64,000 nucleotides of DNA from Vibrio chagasii (GTDB taxonomy: Bacteria; Pseudomonadota; Gammaproteobacteria; Enterobacterales; Vibrionaceae): the NCBI RefSeq assembly GCF_002954585.1, contig NZ_MSCI01000001.1, forward strand, positions 806,001 to 870,000, in the 5' to 3' direction. Shown piece by piece: positions 9,120 to 18,974 of the stretch. The notes under the pieces are model-generated. The model saw only the letters and a list, made by a program, of their open reading frames with translations. It made no database searches and was not told where the DNA came from. The first letter of the stretch is position 1. Each line of letters begins with the position of its first letter. Made by a program: the position numbers and the translations under genes.

Positions 9120-9363
9120 ATATCGTAACGGCTCTCGGCTAAACTCCCAGCAATAAACCAACAATAAACACTTATCAATCAAACACTAATCATTATTGTT
9201 GATATAAATGTTAATTTTTTACTCAAGAATCCCGATACATAGTCGTTACACTATTTAATCATTAGTCATTATCGATGTGTCTTACAAACTTAATACATCA
9301 TATTGACGCCCAATAGTTTGTCTCGTGCACTCTGTTCAAAGTCGTAACCAAAAAAGGCATTCC

Positions 9364-11664
9364 ATGGCTCTATTTAAGAAAAATATCTGGTCGCTGTACG
9401 CTCTAGTCGTACTGCTCACCTTGATACTTTTCACTGTGCTAGGTGTAACAAAATGGCAAGCAAATAGAGAAGACTTCATTGAGCAGCAGCATATTCAAGT
9501 TGAGCTGTTTTCTAGCTCGGTCAGTTCATTGCTCACAAGCCAAGAGGCACTCTTAGAAGTCGTTGGACACCAGTTGGCCCAACAGTCTGACTTCACTCGT
9601 ACCGCCGCAATTCAAATTCGTCCAATATTGGATAAACTGCTTGAAACTCACCCAGCGATTGCTGCATTTGGTCTGCTTAACACACAGGGTGACTACCTGT
9701 CTGTTAGCTCAAACCTCAAACTGGCAGACCAAGACAACTTACTTGAGCTTCCACAAACTCGAGACTCCTTTCTAGAAGCGCTTTCAAGTGACAAGATGGT
9801 TCTAGGGCGTACCTATTTTCAAAAGTCCCTAGATAGCCTAGTCATCCCGTTAAGAAAATCGATTTCAGTGGATGGTAAAACCATTGATGCCGTAATGACT
9901 GCAGGGTTGCGCTTAGACAGCACTATAGTATTTGAAAACAACGCACATGCTGGAAGTTACAATACACTGACCTTGTTAAGACAAGATAAGTACCGTCAAT
10001 TTTTCTCTAGTGACATCGAGTCTCTTGATGCTTACTTAAAACCAGTAGGCAGTGACCTGCTACAGCGCGTGAGCACTAACTTTTCAGAGCAAGTCAGCGC
10101 TACTGTGCAAGAAGCGAAAACGGGAAAAGAGACCTACTCATTTTTTGTCAGTGATGATAAGTATCACTCTCTACTCAGTGCTAAATACCTACCCGATTAC
10201 AAACTTTGGGTCGTTGGTCGCACCGACCTTGCACACGTCGATACCGTGTTTATCGAAGAGTTTGGCATTCTTTTCATTATTTTTATTTTGATCCAGTGTG
10301 GTTTCTACATTTTGGTTAAGTCTATTGCCAAGAATGAGCAGCGCACTCGTAGTCAACTTATCTACCAAGCGAACCACGACCCTCTCACTACACTGCCAAA
10401 CCGTTTATACATGCGTAAGAACATCGATAAATGGGTGGCAAGTGAGTCAGAGCAATTCTCACTGCTGTTCATCGATATCGATAACTTTAAATGCGTCAAC
10501 GATACGCACGGGCATGATTTTGGTGACAAGGTTCTTAAACAAATAGCGCTGCGTTTAATGCGATTCCGCTCTCGATTGAGCCTCTTGGTGCGTGAATCGA
10601 GCGACGAGTTTCTGTTTTTAACTCCAATAACCAGTAAGTCTGAAATTAAACGACTCGCAGAGCGTATCATTGAGGTGCTATCTCAACCCTATGAAGTGCA
10701 AAACTCTCAATTCCTATTAGGCTGTAGCATCGGAATTGCACGTTTCCCTGAGCATGGTAAAGACCTTGATAACCTGCTTCGCTCTGCGGACATCTCAATG
10801 TACAAAGCCAAACAGCAGCAAAACTCATACAGCATTTTCACTACAGCAATGCAAGACGCTCACCTCTACAAGATGAAAGTCGAACAAAGGCTGCGTATTG
10901 CTATCGAGAAGCAAACACTATTCATGGCTTTCCAACCTTTAGTACGGACAGATGAGAGTATTGACGGTGTTGAGGCTCTTGTGCGCTGGGTTGATGACGA
11001 GTTAGGTTTTGTTCCACCAGATGTGTTTATCCCCGTCGCGGAGAGCACTGGCTTAATGCATAAACTCGGCACGTTTATAATCGAGTCAAGTATTATGCAA
11101 ATCGCTCATTTGCATAGAACGACCGAGCAAGAGATCGGGTTATCGATCAACATCTCGGTGCGCCAGTTCTCTCATAAATCGTTCTCTGAACACCTGTTAG
11201 CCACGCTTGAGAAATACCAGTTCTCACCAAGCTGTTTGACACTAGAAATCACTGAAAGCTTGTTCATTGAAGATGTCACGTTAGTGAAACCAATTTTCGA
11301 AGGCCTCAAACAGAACCACATTAAGATCTCTTTAGATGATTTCGGTACTGGCTATTCATCATTGAGTATGTTGAAAGCACTGCCTATCGACGAGCTTAAA
11401 ATCGATAAAAGCTTCATTGAGAATATTGCAGTAGACCAGCAGTCGCTAACCATGGTGCAAAACATCATTGCTATCGGTAAGAACTTCGGAATGGTGGTGT
11501 TAGCGGAAGGTGTGGAATCAAGCGAACACTTTGCTATCCTCAAAGCTTGCGGCTGTGATTTGATGCAAGGCTACTACTTCTCACGCCCTATCCCATACGA
11601 AGAGCTGTGCGAATATCTTACTCCCTCAGAGTCAATTCAAGATCAACCAGAACCTATGGTTTAG
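9364..11664 (+). CDS. Membrane GGDEF-EAL protein, probable c-di-GMP phosphodiesterase
   Basis: From the ATG at 9364 the protein is 766 residues. Two membrane segments (about 8-28 and 300-322) enclose a periplasmic Cache-like sensor. The GGDEF domain that follows keeps DIDNFKCVNDTHGHDFGD, but its signature reads SSDEF, so cyclase activity is unlikely. The EAL domain looks complete, with EALVRW, NISVRQF, LEITES, LDDFGTGYSSL, KIDKSF and AEGVES. I infer a phosphodiesterase tuned by a periplasmic signal, perhaps with GTP binding by the GGDEF part. I preferred 9364 to the further upstream start at 9325 because it directly precedes the first membrane helix and has AAGGC upstream. A terminator follows and it appears monocistronic. 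Confidence 0.88.
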   Translation: MALFKKNIWSLYALVVLLTLILFTVLGVTKWQANREDFIEQQHIQVELFSSSVSSLLTSQEALLEVVGHQLAQQSDFTRTAAIQIRPILDKLLETHPAIAAFGLLNTQGDYLSVSSNLKLADQDNLLELPQTRDSFLEALSSDKMVLGRTYFQKSLDSLVIPLRKSISVDGKTIDAVMTAGLRLDSTIVFENNAHAGSYNTLTLLRQDKYRQFFSSDIESLDAYLKPVGSDLLQRVSTNFSEQVSATVQEAKTGKETYSFFVSDDKYHSLLSAKYLPDYKLWVVGRTDLAHVDTVFIEEFGILFIIFILIQCGFYILVKSIAKNEQRTRSQLIYQANHDPLTTLPNRLYMRKNIDKWVASESEQFSLLFIDIDNFKCVNDTHGHDFGDKVLKQIALRLMRFRSRLSLLVRESSDEFLFLTPITSKSEIKRLAERIIEVLSQPYEVQNSQFLLGCSIGIARFPEHGKDLDNLLRSADISMYKAKQQQNSYSIFTTAMQDAHLYKMKVEQRLRIAIEKQTLFMAFQPLVRTDESIDGVEALVRWVDDELGFVPPDVFIPVAESTGLMHKLGTFIIESSIMQIAHLHRTTEQEIGLSINISVRQFSHKSFSEHLLATLEKYQFSPSCLTLEITESLFIEDVTLVKPIFEGLKQNHIKISLDDFGTGYSSLSMLKALPIDELKIDKSFIENIAVDQQSLTMVQNIIAIGKNFGMVVLAEGVESSEHFAILKACGCDLMQGYYFSRPIPYEELCEYLTPSESIQDQPEPMV

Positions 11665-11704
11665 TTACTTAGCGGTGTAGTGATTCACAAATATAATAAG
11701 ACTA

Positions 11705-11738
11705 AAAAGGGAGCCAACATCGGCTCCCTTTTGTTTTA
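11705..11738. terminator. Strong, probably bidirectional terminator
   Basis: AAAAGGGAGCC and GGCTCCCTTTT make an 11-bp stem with a 6-base loop, then TTTTGTTTT on the plus strand. It ends the GGDEF-EAL gene and may also stop the converging tad-1 transcript. Confidence 0.9.
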
Positions 11739-11811
11739 TTTGAGTTTCGTTATACACCACTCAAGGCTGCAGCCCAGAGAATAAAAACACAGACAATGAA
11801 AACAAAGCCCA

Positions 11812-12378
11812 TTATGACTTAACGGTGATGACAACTCGTCGATTGCAACCTGTTGCCTTGTTGTCCGCAACCTTACAAATGGGTGCGCTTTCGCCATACG
11901 CATATTCAACGATGCGAGTTCCTTGGCGAAGATCTTCCTTTAAATAGCTAGTCACTTGCCCCGCACGACGTGATGAAAGCGCTTTGTTGTAGCTTTCACT
12001 ACCAAGACTGTCAGCATGGCCTTCAATAAAAATCTTTGATTTATCGTCGACTAAGCTTAGGTATTGTTCCAGTACTTGTTTATGACTTTCATCCAACTTA
12101 TACACGTTGATTGGATAATTAAGTACTAGAGATTGTGTCGCTTTGTCATAGAAACACACATCGTCTTGAGCCGCGATTTGGATCACCTCACTCTCTTTAT
12201 TGAGTAGCTCATTCTGCGGTATTTCATCACGCTCTAACAATCTACCCGTTACTTGAGTCGTCACAACATGAGAAGAGACCAACTTGGTCGATGTTATATA
12301 TTCATCGACATTGCCCAAGCAATTCGCATAGCCAACTGGAGAGAGCAGCATCATAGAAATAATCACTAGGTATCTCAT
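11812..12378 (-). CDS. OmpA-family protein at the end of tad-1
   Basis: The 188-residue protein starts MRYLVIISMM with a signal peptide ending near YANC. Its C-terminal half is an OmpA_C peptidoglycan-binding domain, with FIEGHADSLGSESYNKALSSRR and a final NRRVVITVK. The ATG at 12378 has AAGGA upstream and overlaps nothing but the adjacent stop (TAACATG); an open extension to 12408 runs into tadG and is not needed. OmpA-like proteins are common last genes of Vibrio tad clusters and probably anchor the pilus machine or the VWA protein TadG to the cell wall. It is the last gene of a transcription unit that begins at flp. Confidence 0.88.
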   Translation of the reverse strand: MRYLVIISMMLLSPVGYANCLGNVDEYITSTKLVSSHVVTTQVTGRLLERDEIPQNELLNKESEVIQIAAQDDVCFYDKATQSLVLNYPINVYKLDESHKQVLEQYLSLVDDKSKIFIEGHADSLGSESYNKALSSRRAGQVTSYLKEDLRQGTRIVEYAYGESAPICKVADNKATGCNRRVVITVKS

Positions 12379-12379
12379 G

Positions 12380-13696
12380 TTAATCCTTAAGTTTTCCTGT
12401 TTCTTCATTAATCAAATTCAAAATATACTTGTACACATCTTCACCATCTTTGGCGTGATAAATGTTTTTCTTGCCGAAGCAGTCTCCAAAGCCATCACTT
12501 GCTTGGACGCGATAGTTGATACCAATAACACCCATTGTCACTTTTGTTTTCTCAGCTTCAGTTGGTGCATTACTCTGGAAACGATTTCTTTTAGCTGAAA
12601 TGGTTGAGCGCAGCTTTTTACATAACCCCCGATCCACCAATTTCTGTAAGTAGGTTTCGTCGCTATCGCTACCATCGGATAACACAATAAACACCTGTTC
12701 AGGGTTAAGGTTAGTCGCCTTATTGGCTTCTTGTGCTGCAGCAATGATTCCGTTCCAAGAAGAGGTACCTCCACCAGCTTTCAACTGAGCACTCATTAAC
12801 TGAGCTCGAAAATTGTCATAATCCTCAGTCAGTGGAATATCGTAAAACTTGAAGTAATCATCAAAATCATTGTTTCGCTTATAAAGTCGCTCTACTTCGT
12901 ATCGACTCATTCCATGCGATGGCTCTATAATCTCGTTATACAAGGTTGGTTCATCAAACATTCGTCTAACCGTTGTCGCAGGAGAGTTCCGAGCGTAGTC
13001 ATAAGCATGTTTCTTTCGCCATGAAGCACGATAACCATAAGCGTTAAGTCTTACTATCTCGTCAGATTGTTTAACATGGAGCGGGTTGTACCCGAGCAAA
13101 GCAACTCGGCTTTTTTCCTCCGAATTAAACTCCTCAATGTCATCGACGACTCGCTTAATGGTTTCTTTCACGACATCTAACTTCATTTTTCCGTTCTTCC
13201 ATGGGCTACCCATAGAACCACTGAAGTCACCAATAAAGTAAACGTCTACTGGCTGAGGAAGATATTTGCGCGTCACAGCTCGGCCACTGACTGAAAACTC
13301 AGGCTTTAAATTCACGTCTTCGTATGCAATCCAAGACGTGTATTTGGCCGTCGCCCTCACCACAAAGTCGCTGAACGGTGCGAGCTCACCACTTGCTTGT
13401 ACACAACCATCCTTGTACTCACATATACTGGTATACACCGCTACATCGACATCATCTGTATTATCGACAACATAACGATCCACTAAGTAGCGTGCATACT
13501 TAACGTTGTTCTCTTCATCCTCTCTAGGGCTTGCGATAAGCGCTAGGCTAGCTACCTCTGCCGCTTCCAGTAACCTTGTATGTGCAAGCATCTGTTGCGA
13601 CATCTGCATCGAAAACGCCATAAAAATAACCATCATCGGTAACAGGCCGACGAACAAAATACCCGCGACTCCCTTATTTCTTTTTATTGAACGCAC
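12380..13696 (-). CDS. tadG: TadG-like pilus protein with von Willebrand A domain (tad-1)
   Basis: This protein of about 438 residues has an N-terminal TadE/TadG-type segment (KGVAGILFVGLLPMMVIFMAF) and a VWA domain with the metal site DFSGSMGS near residue 155, a matching downstream Thr/Ser region and LSDGSDSD. I favour the GTG start at 13696, which has GAGGG upstream and lies just after the tadF stop; a TTG at 13711 would also be open. TadG is a membrane-associated pseudopilin-like assembly factor of the Tad system. Several Cys near the end (KKLRS... DCFGKKN region) may form disulfides. Confidence 0.87.
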   Translation of the reverse strand: MRSIKRNKGVAGILFVGLLPMMVIFMAFSMQMSQQMLAHTRLLEAAEVASLALIASPREDEENNVKYARYLVDRYVVDNTDDVDVAVYTSICEYKDGCVQASGELAPFSDFVVRATAKYTSWIAYEDVNLKPEFSVSGRAVTRKYLPQPVDVYFIGDFSGSMGSPWKNGKMKLDVVKETIKRVVDDIEEFNSEEKSRVALLGYNPLHVKQSDEIVRLNAYGYRASWRKKHAYDYARNSPATTVRRMFDEPTLYNEIIEPSHGMSRYEVERLYKRNNDFDDYFKFYDIPLTEDYDNFRAQLMSAQLKAGGGTSSWNGIIAAAQEANKATNLNPEQVFIVLSDGSDSDETYLQKLVDRGLCKKLRSTISAKRNRFQSNAPTEAEKTKVTMGVIGINYRVQASDGFGDCFGKKNIYHAKDGEDVYKYILNLINEETGKLKD

Positions 13697-13697
13697 C

Positions 13698-14321
13698 TTA
13701 AACCCTCGCAAATGAATAAGAAGAACTCACAAGACGGAAAACCTCACCGTTCGCGATACCAATCAGGTTTGTTGGGATTTCGTAGCACAATGAAACCTGA
13801 TACATGGGTAATCTGCGCCCTCTGGAAGTGACGGGAAGCATTTCAATCGCTTTTTCTTTGGTGATATCGCTCATGTCAGGAAAGTCACAACCTTGTATGT
13901 TTCCTTTGGTTAGCGTCTTTTGAACCCTTCGGTAGTTCAATTTACCTCCAGAAACGGCAGCCTCTTCGAGCCTTATCTCATCAATTCGCATTCCGAATTT
14001 GGTTTTGTCAAAGTTCGGAATCATCCGCTTCATCGAAGCCGAAGCAATTGCAAAGGCGTTATGTTCTGTTTTCCTGCAATCACCTGCGCAAATATCCATC
14101 TTGGCGTTAAATAACTGCTTCCGCTCTGCGAAAATCGTGGTCATTGAATATGTAGCTCTGTCCAATTGGCCTTTCTTGTTAATCGCTAGCATGTGGTTCA
14201 CTACAACTAAGAAAATGCCAGAAGCAAAGACAAGCACCATCGCCAGTTCAACCGCAAACGATCCTTTTTGTTTAACTTGCACAACCTGCCCCCTGACCAA
14301 TTTTGAAAGAGCATCTTTCAT
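13698..14321 (-). CDS. tadF: TadF minor pseudopilin (tad-1)
   Basis: The 207-residue protein has a prepilin-like start, VKQKGSFAVELAMVLVFASGIFLVV, with the G/S cleavage site and a Glu at position 5 of the mature protein, as in TadE/TadF pseudopilins. The rest is a soluble domain with four Cys. It overlaps tadE by 50 bp, which suggests translational coupling. TadV would be expected to process it so that it can join the pilus or the assembly complex. Confidence 0.85.
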   Translation of the reverse strand: MKDALSKLVRGQVVQVKQKGSFAVELAMVLVFASGIFLVVVNHMLAINKKGQLDRATYSMTTIFAERKQLFNAKMDICAGDCRKTEHNAFAIASASMKRMIPNFDKTKFGMRIDEIRLEEAAVSGGKLNYRRVQKTLTKGNIQGCDFPDMSDITKEKAIEMLPVTSRGRRLPMYQVSLCYEIPTNLIGIANGEVFRLVSSSYSFARV

Positions 14322-14808
14322 ACTCTTGGATCGTAATAACTTCGCGCTTTATCGGCATATCTGGGAACCAAATAGACACAATGGGATCGTAAGTGTATTC
14401 CAAAGCGTAAACTGCAAGTGCCATGTCTTCTGGTTCATCTTTCTTATCCGGACACTTATCTGCAGAAGCATAGTTGTCCGTGCATTTCAGAAAACCTTCG
14501 TAGTCTCGGAAATAGTTCACATGAATGATGACGCTACCCTCTTTAACGACGTTGCTCCATAGCGCTCCACCGGCTTTGTCCAACTCATCTTTGATCATTT
14601 GCCCGTAGTTAATCGATTGACTACTACTCGAGTCACCCGCTTTTTTGGTTCTCATCACTGCCGTTGTTAATGCGTGGTCAGTCATACTCATTGAAAACGT
14701 CAAAATACAGATCTCAACCCACCCGAAGACAATCGCGAGGAAAATTGGAATACCCATAGCGACTTCAACCGTTAATGCTCCCTTTTGCTTACGTTTAAAC
14801 GATCTCAT
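14272..14808 (-). CDS. tadE: TadE minor pseudopilin (tad-1)
   Basis: This 178-residue protein begins MRSFKRKQKGALTVEVAMGIPIFLAIVF, with the G/A processing site and the mature Glu5 typical of TadE. A single hydrophobic helix is followed by an extracytoplasmic domain with paired Cys. Its start overlaps the tadD stop by 4 bp and its end overlaps tadF by 50 bp. It is predicted to be cut by the TadV peptidase and to prime pilus assembly. Confidence 0.87.
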   Translation of the reverse strand: MRSFKRKQKGALTVEVAMGIPIFLAIVFGWVEICILTFSMSMTDHALTTAVMRTKKAGDSSSSQSINYGQMIKDELDKAGGALWSNVVKEGSVIIHVNYFRDYEGFLKCTDNYASADKCPDKKDEPEDMALAVYALEYTYDPIVSIWFPDMPIKREVITIQEYERCSFKIGQGAGCAS

Positions 14809-15935
14809 AAACGGACATACCTTTTCTTGGTGTAATCAACAACAAATGCTCCTTTAATATCAATGCTATTCAGAAACGCCTTGGCTTCATCCAGGTCATT
14901 GAAATCACCTATGCAGTAGCGCTTCCACAGCCCATGTGTATAGGAATACACAGCGCCATAGTTTGTTTTCAAATAATTCAAAAAGTCTGAAGGAATTGCA
15001 GTGTACGTTGCCAAAACTTGTACGCGATAAATAGGCTTTGCGTTTGGTTTAAGCTTTCTAGGATCAAGTACAGAACCACCGACACTGTGTTTAGACGCTT
15101 GAAAGTCTTTGGTAGCATCAAGCTTGCTCACACGTGATGTTGGGGCAACAAAGCCACCTGAATTCACTTGAGAGCCAATAAGCTGCTGTTCCATCTCTAT
15201 TTTTGACTGTGTCACGATATTCTTCCCTCCGCTTTTAGATATTGACATCATTAACGCTTTAAGTTGCTTACGCGCTTGTTCATCACTATTTGAATGTTTC
15301 AAAACCTCGAGCGCGATATCTGGCCTTTGAGATTTAACTGAAGAAAGAATCAAGTTAGAGCTCACTCTTTGATCATTAGGATTCGAAAGGTATAGGTCAT
15401 ATAAAATGTCCGTCGCACCTAAATAATCAGCCTGCATTATTTTCACCACGGCAATGTTATTACCGGCCTCTCTATCAGATGCACCTTGTTTACGACTCTC
15501 TTCAAAGTGTTCGATGGCTTTGACAAACTGCTTCTGCTGAGCCAAAATTTTTCCGGTTAAAAGTTGATACTCATATTCGGTACCTCCTTCGTCGCGGTAT
15601 TTATTTAGCTCTTCTAGCGCGCGTTCAAAGTTCTTTTTCTGATAGTAAATTCGAGCATTAGTTAGTATGTATTCCGGGTTATCAAGGTTGCTCTCGCTAT
15701 AGGTATTGCGATATAGCTCCGCCGACTTGATATCCTTTAGGTCTAAATACAGGTTAACGAGTTTTACTTTATATATAGGGTCAGACTGTATGTTTGCTTT
15801 GTAGAACTCGATAAGTTTCTGCGAATCGCCGGCCCCTATGAGTAGTTGTTCTTTGGTCTCAAGTTGATTATTCACGGTTGTACAACCAGAAAGTAAAGCG
15901 AAGAGCACAGTGACAAATAAATACTTTTTAATCAC
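14805..15935 (-). CDS. tadD: TadD-like TPR lipoprotein fused to a SPOR-like domain (tad-1)
   Basis: The 376-residue lipoprotein has the lipobox LLSGC near residue 18. TPR-like repeats span roughly 45-240 (for example DNPEYILTNARIYYQKKNFE). A linker then leads to a C-terminal domain of about 75 residues, from YRVQVLATYTAIP to GAFVVDYTKKRYV, with the pattern of a SPOR peptidoglycan-binding domain. TadD proteins are outer-membrane pilotin-like factors helping the secretin. The tad-2 copy here is only 246 residues and lacks this tail, so the extra domain is specific to tad-1. It is coupled by 4-bp overlaps to tadC and tadE. Confidence 0.85.
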   Translation of the reverse strand: MIKKYLFVTVLFALLSGCTTVNNQLETKEQLLIGAGDSQKLIEFYKANIQSDPIYKVKLVNLYLDLKDIKSAELYRNTYSESNLDNPEYILTNARIYYQKKNFERALEELNKYRDEGGTEYEYQLLTGKILAQQKQFVKAIEHFEESRKQGASDREAGNNIAVVKIMQADYLGATDILYDLYLSNPNDQRVSSNLILSSVKSQRPDIALEVLKHSNSDEQARKQLKALMMSISKSGGKNIVTQSKIEMEQQLIGSQVNSGGFVAPTSRVSKLDATKDFQASKHSVGGSVLDPRKLKPNAKPIYRVQVLATYTAIPSDFLNYLKTNYGAVYSYTHGLWKRYCIGDFNDLDEAKAFLNSIDIKGAFVVDYTKKRYVRL

Positions 15936-16798
15936 ATCAACATCCTTAAAATACCTGGGGCAGCAATGAGAACAACAATAGGAACCATGATAAAAGCAAT
16001 CAGAGGGATGGACATTTTTGCCCCCATCTTCCCAATTCTTTCTTCCAGATCCATCATGTTCAATTCTCTGATATCAGTCGCTAGCGTTGCCAGCACAGGG
16101 CCTACAGATGAACCAAACTGCAAGCTCTGCACCATGGTCATCACAAAGCTTTGCGATTCACTGGTTGGTACAAGGTCGTAAAACTCCTCTAGCGCCTTTT
16201 CCAAACCAACAAGGCGTGAACGTTCCACCGTAACTCGGACAACATGAGCAAGATTGCTATCAATAGAATGAAGTTCCTTAGCTAAGTATTCCAGGCTCGA
16301 TTCGATAGTCATCCCGGTATGAACACACACATTCATCAAGTCGAGTAAAAAAGGTAGCCTCGAACTAATGTGTTTAATATTGGCTTTCCCCCGAGCAGAC
16401 ACATAAGCATCAGGGGCAATAACAAACGCTAATAACGCGCCCAATAAATACAACAAAGAAAACAGTACTTCGGTTTCTCCGCTATAAAAATCAAAGCCAA
16501 TAAGAATCAAGCAGATACTAAAAGGAACGATTTTAAGGAGGTAATAAGCATCGGCGAGAAAGTCACTATAAAAACCCGCCGCTACTAACTTGCGTTTAGT
16601 TTCATCTTTATTAAAACTGATTCGAGATAATATCGATTTAAATAAGTCGGTTCGCTTCTTTTCTTCGCGTGTCGAACCAATAATTCTTCGGGTTTCAATA
16701 TTTGCTCTGGTGTTGTCCCAAAATCGCAAGCAGTACGTGGCAAGCACCATTGAAACTACAAATATCACGCCCCAAATGCCCAGGGTTTTCATGTCCAT
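15932..16798 (-). CDS. tadC: TadC inner-membrane platform protein (tad-1)
   Basis: The 288-residue protein carries a T2SF/GspF-type domain. It has an N-terminal membrane helix, a central helix pair (about 90-140), the cytoplasmic conserved LLDLMNVCVHTGMTIESSLEY segment and a C-terminal helix (IPLIAFIMVPIVVLIAAP). With TadB it forms the inner-membrane platform on which TadA acts. Start and stop overlap those of tadB (TAATG) and tadD (4 bp). Confidence 0.93.
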   Translation of the reverse strand: MDMKTLGIWGVIFVVSMVLATYCLRFWDNTRANIETRRIIGSTREEKKRTDLFKSILSRISFNKDETKRKLVAAGFYSDFLADAYYLLKIVPFSICLILIGFDFYSGETEVLFSLLYLLGALLAFVIAPDAYVSARGKANIKHISSRLPFLLDLMNVCVHTGMTIESSLEYLAKELHSIDSNLAHVVRVTVERSRLVGLEKALEEFYDLVPTSESQSFVMTMVQSLQFGSSVGPVLATLATDIRELNMMDLEERIGKMGAKMSIPLIAFIMVPIVVLIAAPGILRMLM

Positions 16799-17712
16799 TA
16801 GTTAACACCCCGCAATATCAGCCAAATGCAAAAGAACCCGAGCAGCTCACTTACTAGAACGTAATAAAAAATCGGCTGACCAGCCTCTTCGAACATCACG
16901 AAGCTGTAGTTCTCTGGGCTGGTGAACTTTAAAATGATCAAGAATATTACTGGTAAGCAAGCAATAATTTTTGCTGATGCGCGCGCTTCAGAGGTCAGCG
17001 CATTCTTTTTCTTCTCTACCGCTCTCGAATCAAACATGAGTCGGTTAATTTTGTTGATGACATCTTTCAGCTGACCACCTCGTGCTAGGTTGATTCGGAT
17101 TGTTGAAGCGAAGAAAAAATATTCTAAATAAGGGAATGTATTGCTGCTTCGTTCAAGTACGTCGTCAGGGGCCTCACCTATCAGTAGGCGCTCAGCCATA
17201 AATTTGAACTCTTTACCTACCTCGTTATCAAGCTGCTTACCAACATATTCGAATGCATGGATAATACTTTGCCCAGAAGATATCGCCCCGCTCAGAATAT
17301 TTAAGGCATCTGGAAAATTAGTTTTAAACCGGTCCATCTGTCTCTGTTTGAGCTTGTTATAGAAAACGAAGAACAAAACGGGCTCAGCGATCATCAGGCA
17401 AACAGGGTAATCCAGTCTTAAGAAGAACTCATTGATGGCATACACCGCTGACGCAGAAACACAGACAAACAAAATAAGCTTCAGCGACATATTAGGCTGA
17501 AATACCTTGACCATCTTCTTATAGCTTTTCCGGAACCTGGTTTTGTAGCTCTCTTCAAACTGCTGAGAATCAATAACAGATCGAACGCCCTTTACCCCTT
17601 CGAATTCAGCCTCCATCTCGATCAAGCTACTCAACTTTTTGTTTTGACGAGAGCGATGAATAAGGAAGTAGATCAGCAACGCGCTCCATGACGCAATCAG
17701 AATGAATGTCAT
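16798..17712 (-). CDS. tadB: TadB inner-membrane platform protein (tad-1)
   Basis: The 304-residue GspF-like membrane protein has an N-terminal helix, two central helices, the cytoplasmic motif DALNILSGAISSGQSIIHAFEYVG, the ARGGQLKDVI signature and C-terminal helices. It pairs with TadC as the pilus base. The ATGA overlap with tadA indicates coupled translation. The protein is intact and normal in length. Confidence 0.93.
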   Translation of the reverse strand: MTFILIASWSALLIYFLIHRSRQNKKLSSLIEMEAEFEGVKGVRSVIDSQQFEESYKTRFRKSYKKMVKVFQPNMSLKLILFVCVSASAVYAINEFFLRLDYPVCLMIAEPVLFFVFYNKLKQRQMDRFKTNFPDALNILSGAISSGQSIIHAFEYVGKQLDNEVGKEFKFMAERLLIGEAPDDVLERSSNTFPYLEYFFFASTIRINLARGGQLKDVINKINRLMFDSRAVEKKKNALTSEARASAKIIACLPVIFLIILKFTSPENYSFVMFEEAGQPIFYYVLVSELLGFFCIWLILRGVN

Positions 17713-18974
17713 GAGAAGATCTCCCTGACCGCTTGCTCTAGCCCGAAAAACTTAGCACGTTCATAAATGACAGAGCGGGTTGATAAACCGGGGGTCCTGA
17801 ACTCACCGACCATTTTCCCATCTTTAAAATCAGAGCTCGCCTCGTAACGAAAAATATCTTCCATCACAACGCTATCCCCTTCCATTCCTATGATTTCCGA
17901 AATGTACATCACCTTACGGCTGCCATCATGAAGACGCTTTACCTGAACAATCAGGTCTACTGCACTCACGATGGTTCTGCGTATTGCAGATATCGGCAGG
18001 CTAGCGGTTGCCATCATCACCATGCTCTCAGTACGAGCAATCGCGTCGCGTGGTGTATTGGCGTGCAATGTCGACATAGACCCATCATGACCGGTATTCA
18101 TCGCTTGAAGCATCTCGAACGCTTCTCCGCCACGACACTCACCAACAATGATTCTGTCTGGGCGCATACGAAGAGCGTTGATCACGAGATCGCGCGCGGT
18201 AATTTCCCCCGTTCCTTCAACGCTGGCTTGTCGAGTTTCAAGCCTAACGATATGCGGCTTTTGAAGCTGCAATTCGGCAGCATCCTCTATGGTAACGATA
18301 CGTTCGCCTTCACCGATGAAACCAGATAACGCATTGAGTAGCGTTGTTTTACCTGAACCTGTACCACCAGAGATCAATATGTTGCATTTACAGTGGCTAG
18401 CAATCGACAAAAGCTTGGCCATCTCAACAGACATAGCACCAAACTCTGCAAGGTTCTCGAGCTTAATTTTCTGCTCTTTGAATTTACGAATAGAAATAGA
18501 AGTACCATCAATCGCCAGCGGAGGTATTACGATGTTGACACGGCTACCATCCATTAAGCGTGCGTCACAAAGTGGCTTAGATTCGTCAATACGGCGCCCT
18601 ACGTTAGAGGCGATCCGCTTAGCTATAGTGTTTAACTGCTTCTCGTTAACAAATTGAATTGGCGACTGTTCTACCTTGCCATTGATTTCAATGAAGATAT
18701 CCGAAGGCCCATTGATCATAATATCCGAGATATCATCGTTATCGACCAAGGCTTGCAGTGGTCCCAAGCCTTTAAGTTCATCAAGCAGTGCCTTAACCAA
18801 ATCGACCCGTTTCAAGGAGCTGACTTGCAACTGCTTCTTGTCGATCAAGATATTTACGGAGTCTTTAAGCTGCTCTTCAAGCTCTTGATTACTAATTTCG
18901 ACGAGTGACGCCGCATCCAACGCATCGAAAATCTCATCGCGAAGTTGAATGTAGATTTCTTTTAATTGATTCAT
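17709..18974 (-). CDS. tadA: TadA/CpaF pilus assembly ATPase (tad-1)
   Basis: The 421-residue protein belongs to the type II/IV secretion ATPase family (CpaF). Walker A is GGTGSGKT at 203-210, the Asp box follows at [13 protein letters not shown], and the Walker B/His-box region contains [20 protein letters not shown] and [18 protein letters not shown]. It hydrolyses ATP in the cytoplasm to drive pilin polymerisation through TadB/TadC. It overlaps tadZ and tadB by 4 bp each. Confidence 0.96.
   Translation of the reverse strand: MNQLKEIYIQLRDEIFDALDAASLVEISNQELEEQLKDSVNILIDKKQLQVSSLKRVDLVKALLDELKGLGPLQALVDNDDISDIMINGPSDIFIEINGKVEQSPIQFVNEKQLNTIAKRIASNVGRRIDESKPLCDARLMDGSRVNIVIPPLAIDGTSISIRKFKEQKIKLENLAEFGAMSVEMAKLLSIASHCKCNILISGGTGSGKTTLLNALSGFIGEGERIVTIEDAAELQLQKPHIVRLETRQASVEGTGEITARDLVINALRMRPDRIIVGECRGGEAFEMLQAMNTGHDGSMSTLHANTPRDAIARTESMVMMATASLPISAIRRTIVSAVDLIVQVKRLHDGSRKVMYISEIIGMEGDSVVMEDIFRYEASSDFKDGKMVGEFRTPGLSTRSVIYERAKFFGLEQAVREIFS

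Noticed and set aside
13266..14562. Several plus-strand frames over tadE, tadF and tadG
   Set aside because: They are shadows of strongly supported minus-strand genes; no ribosome sites and poor composition.
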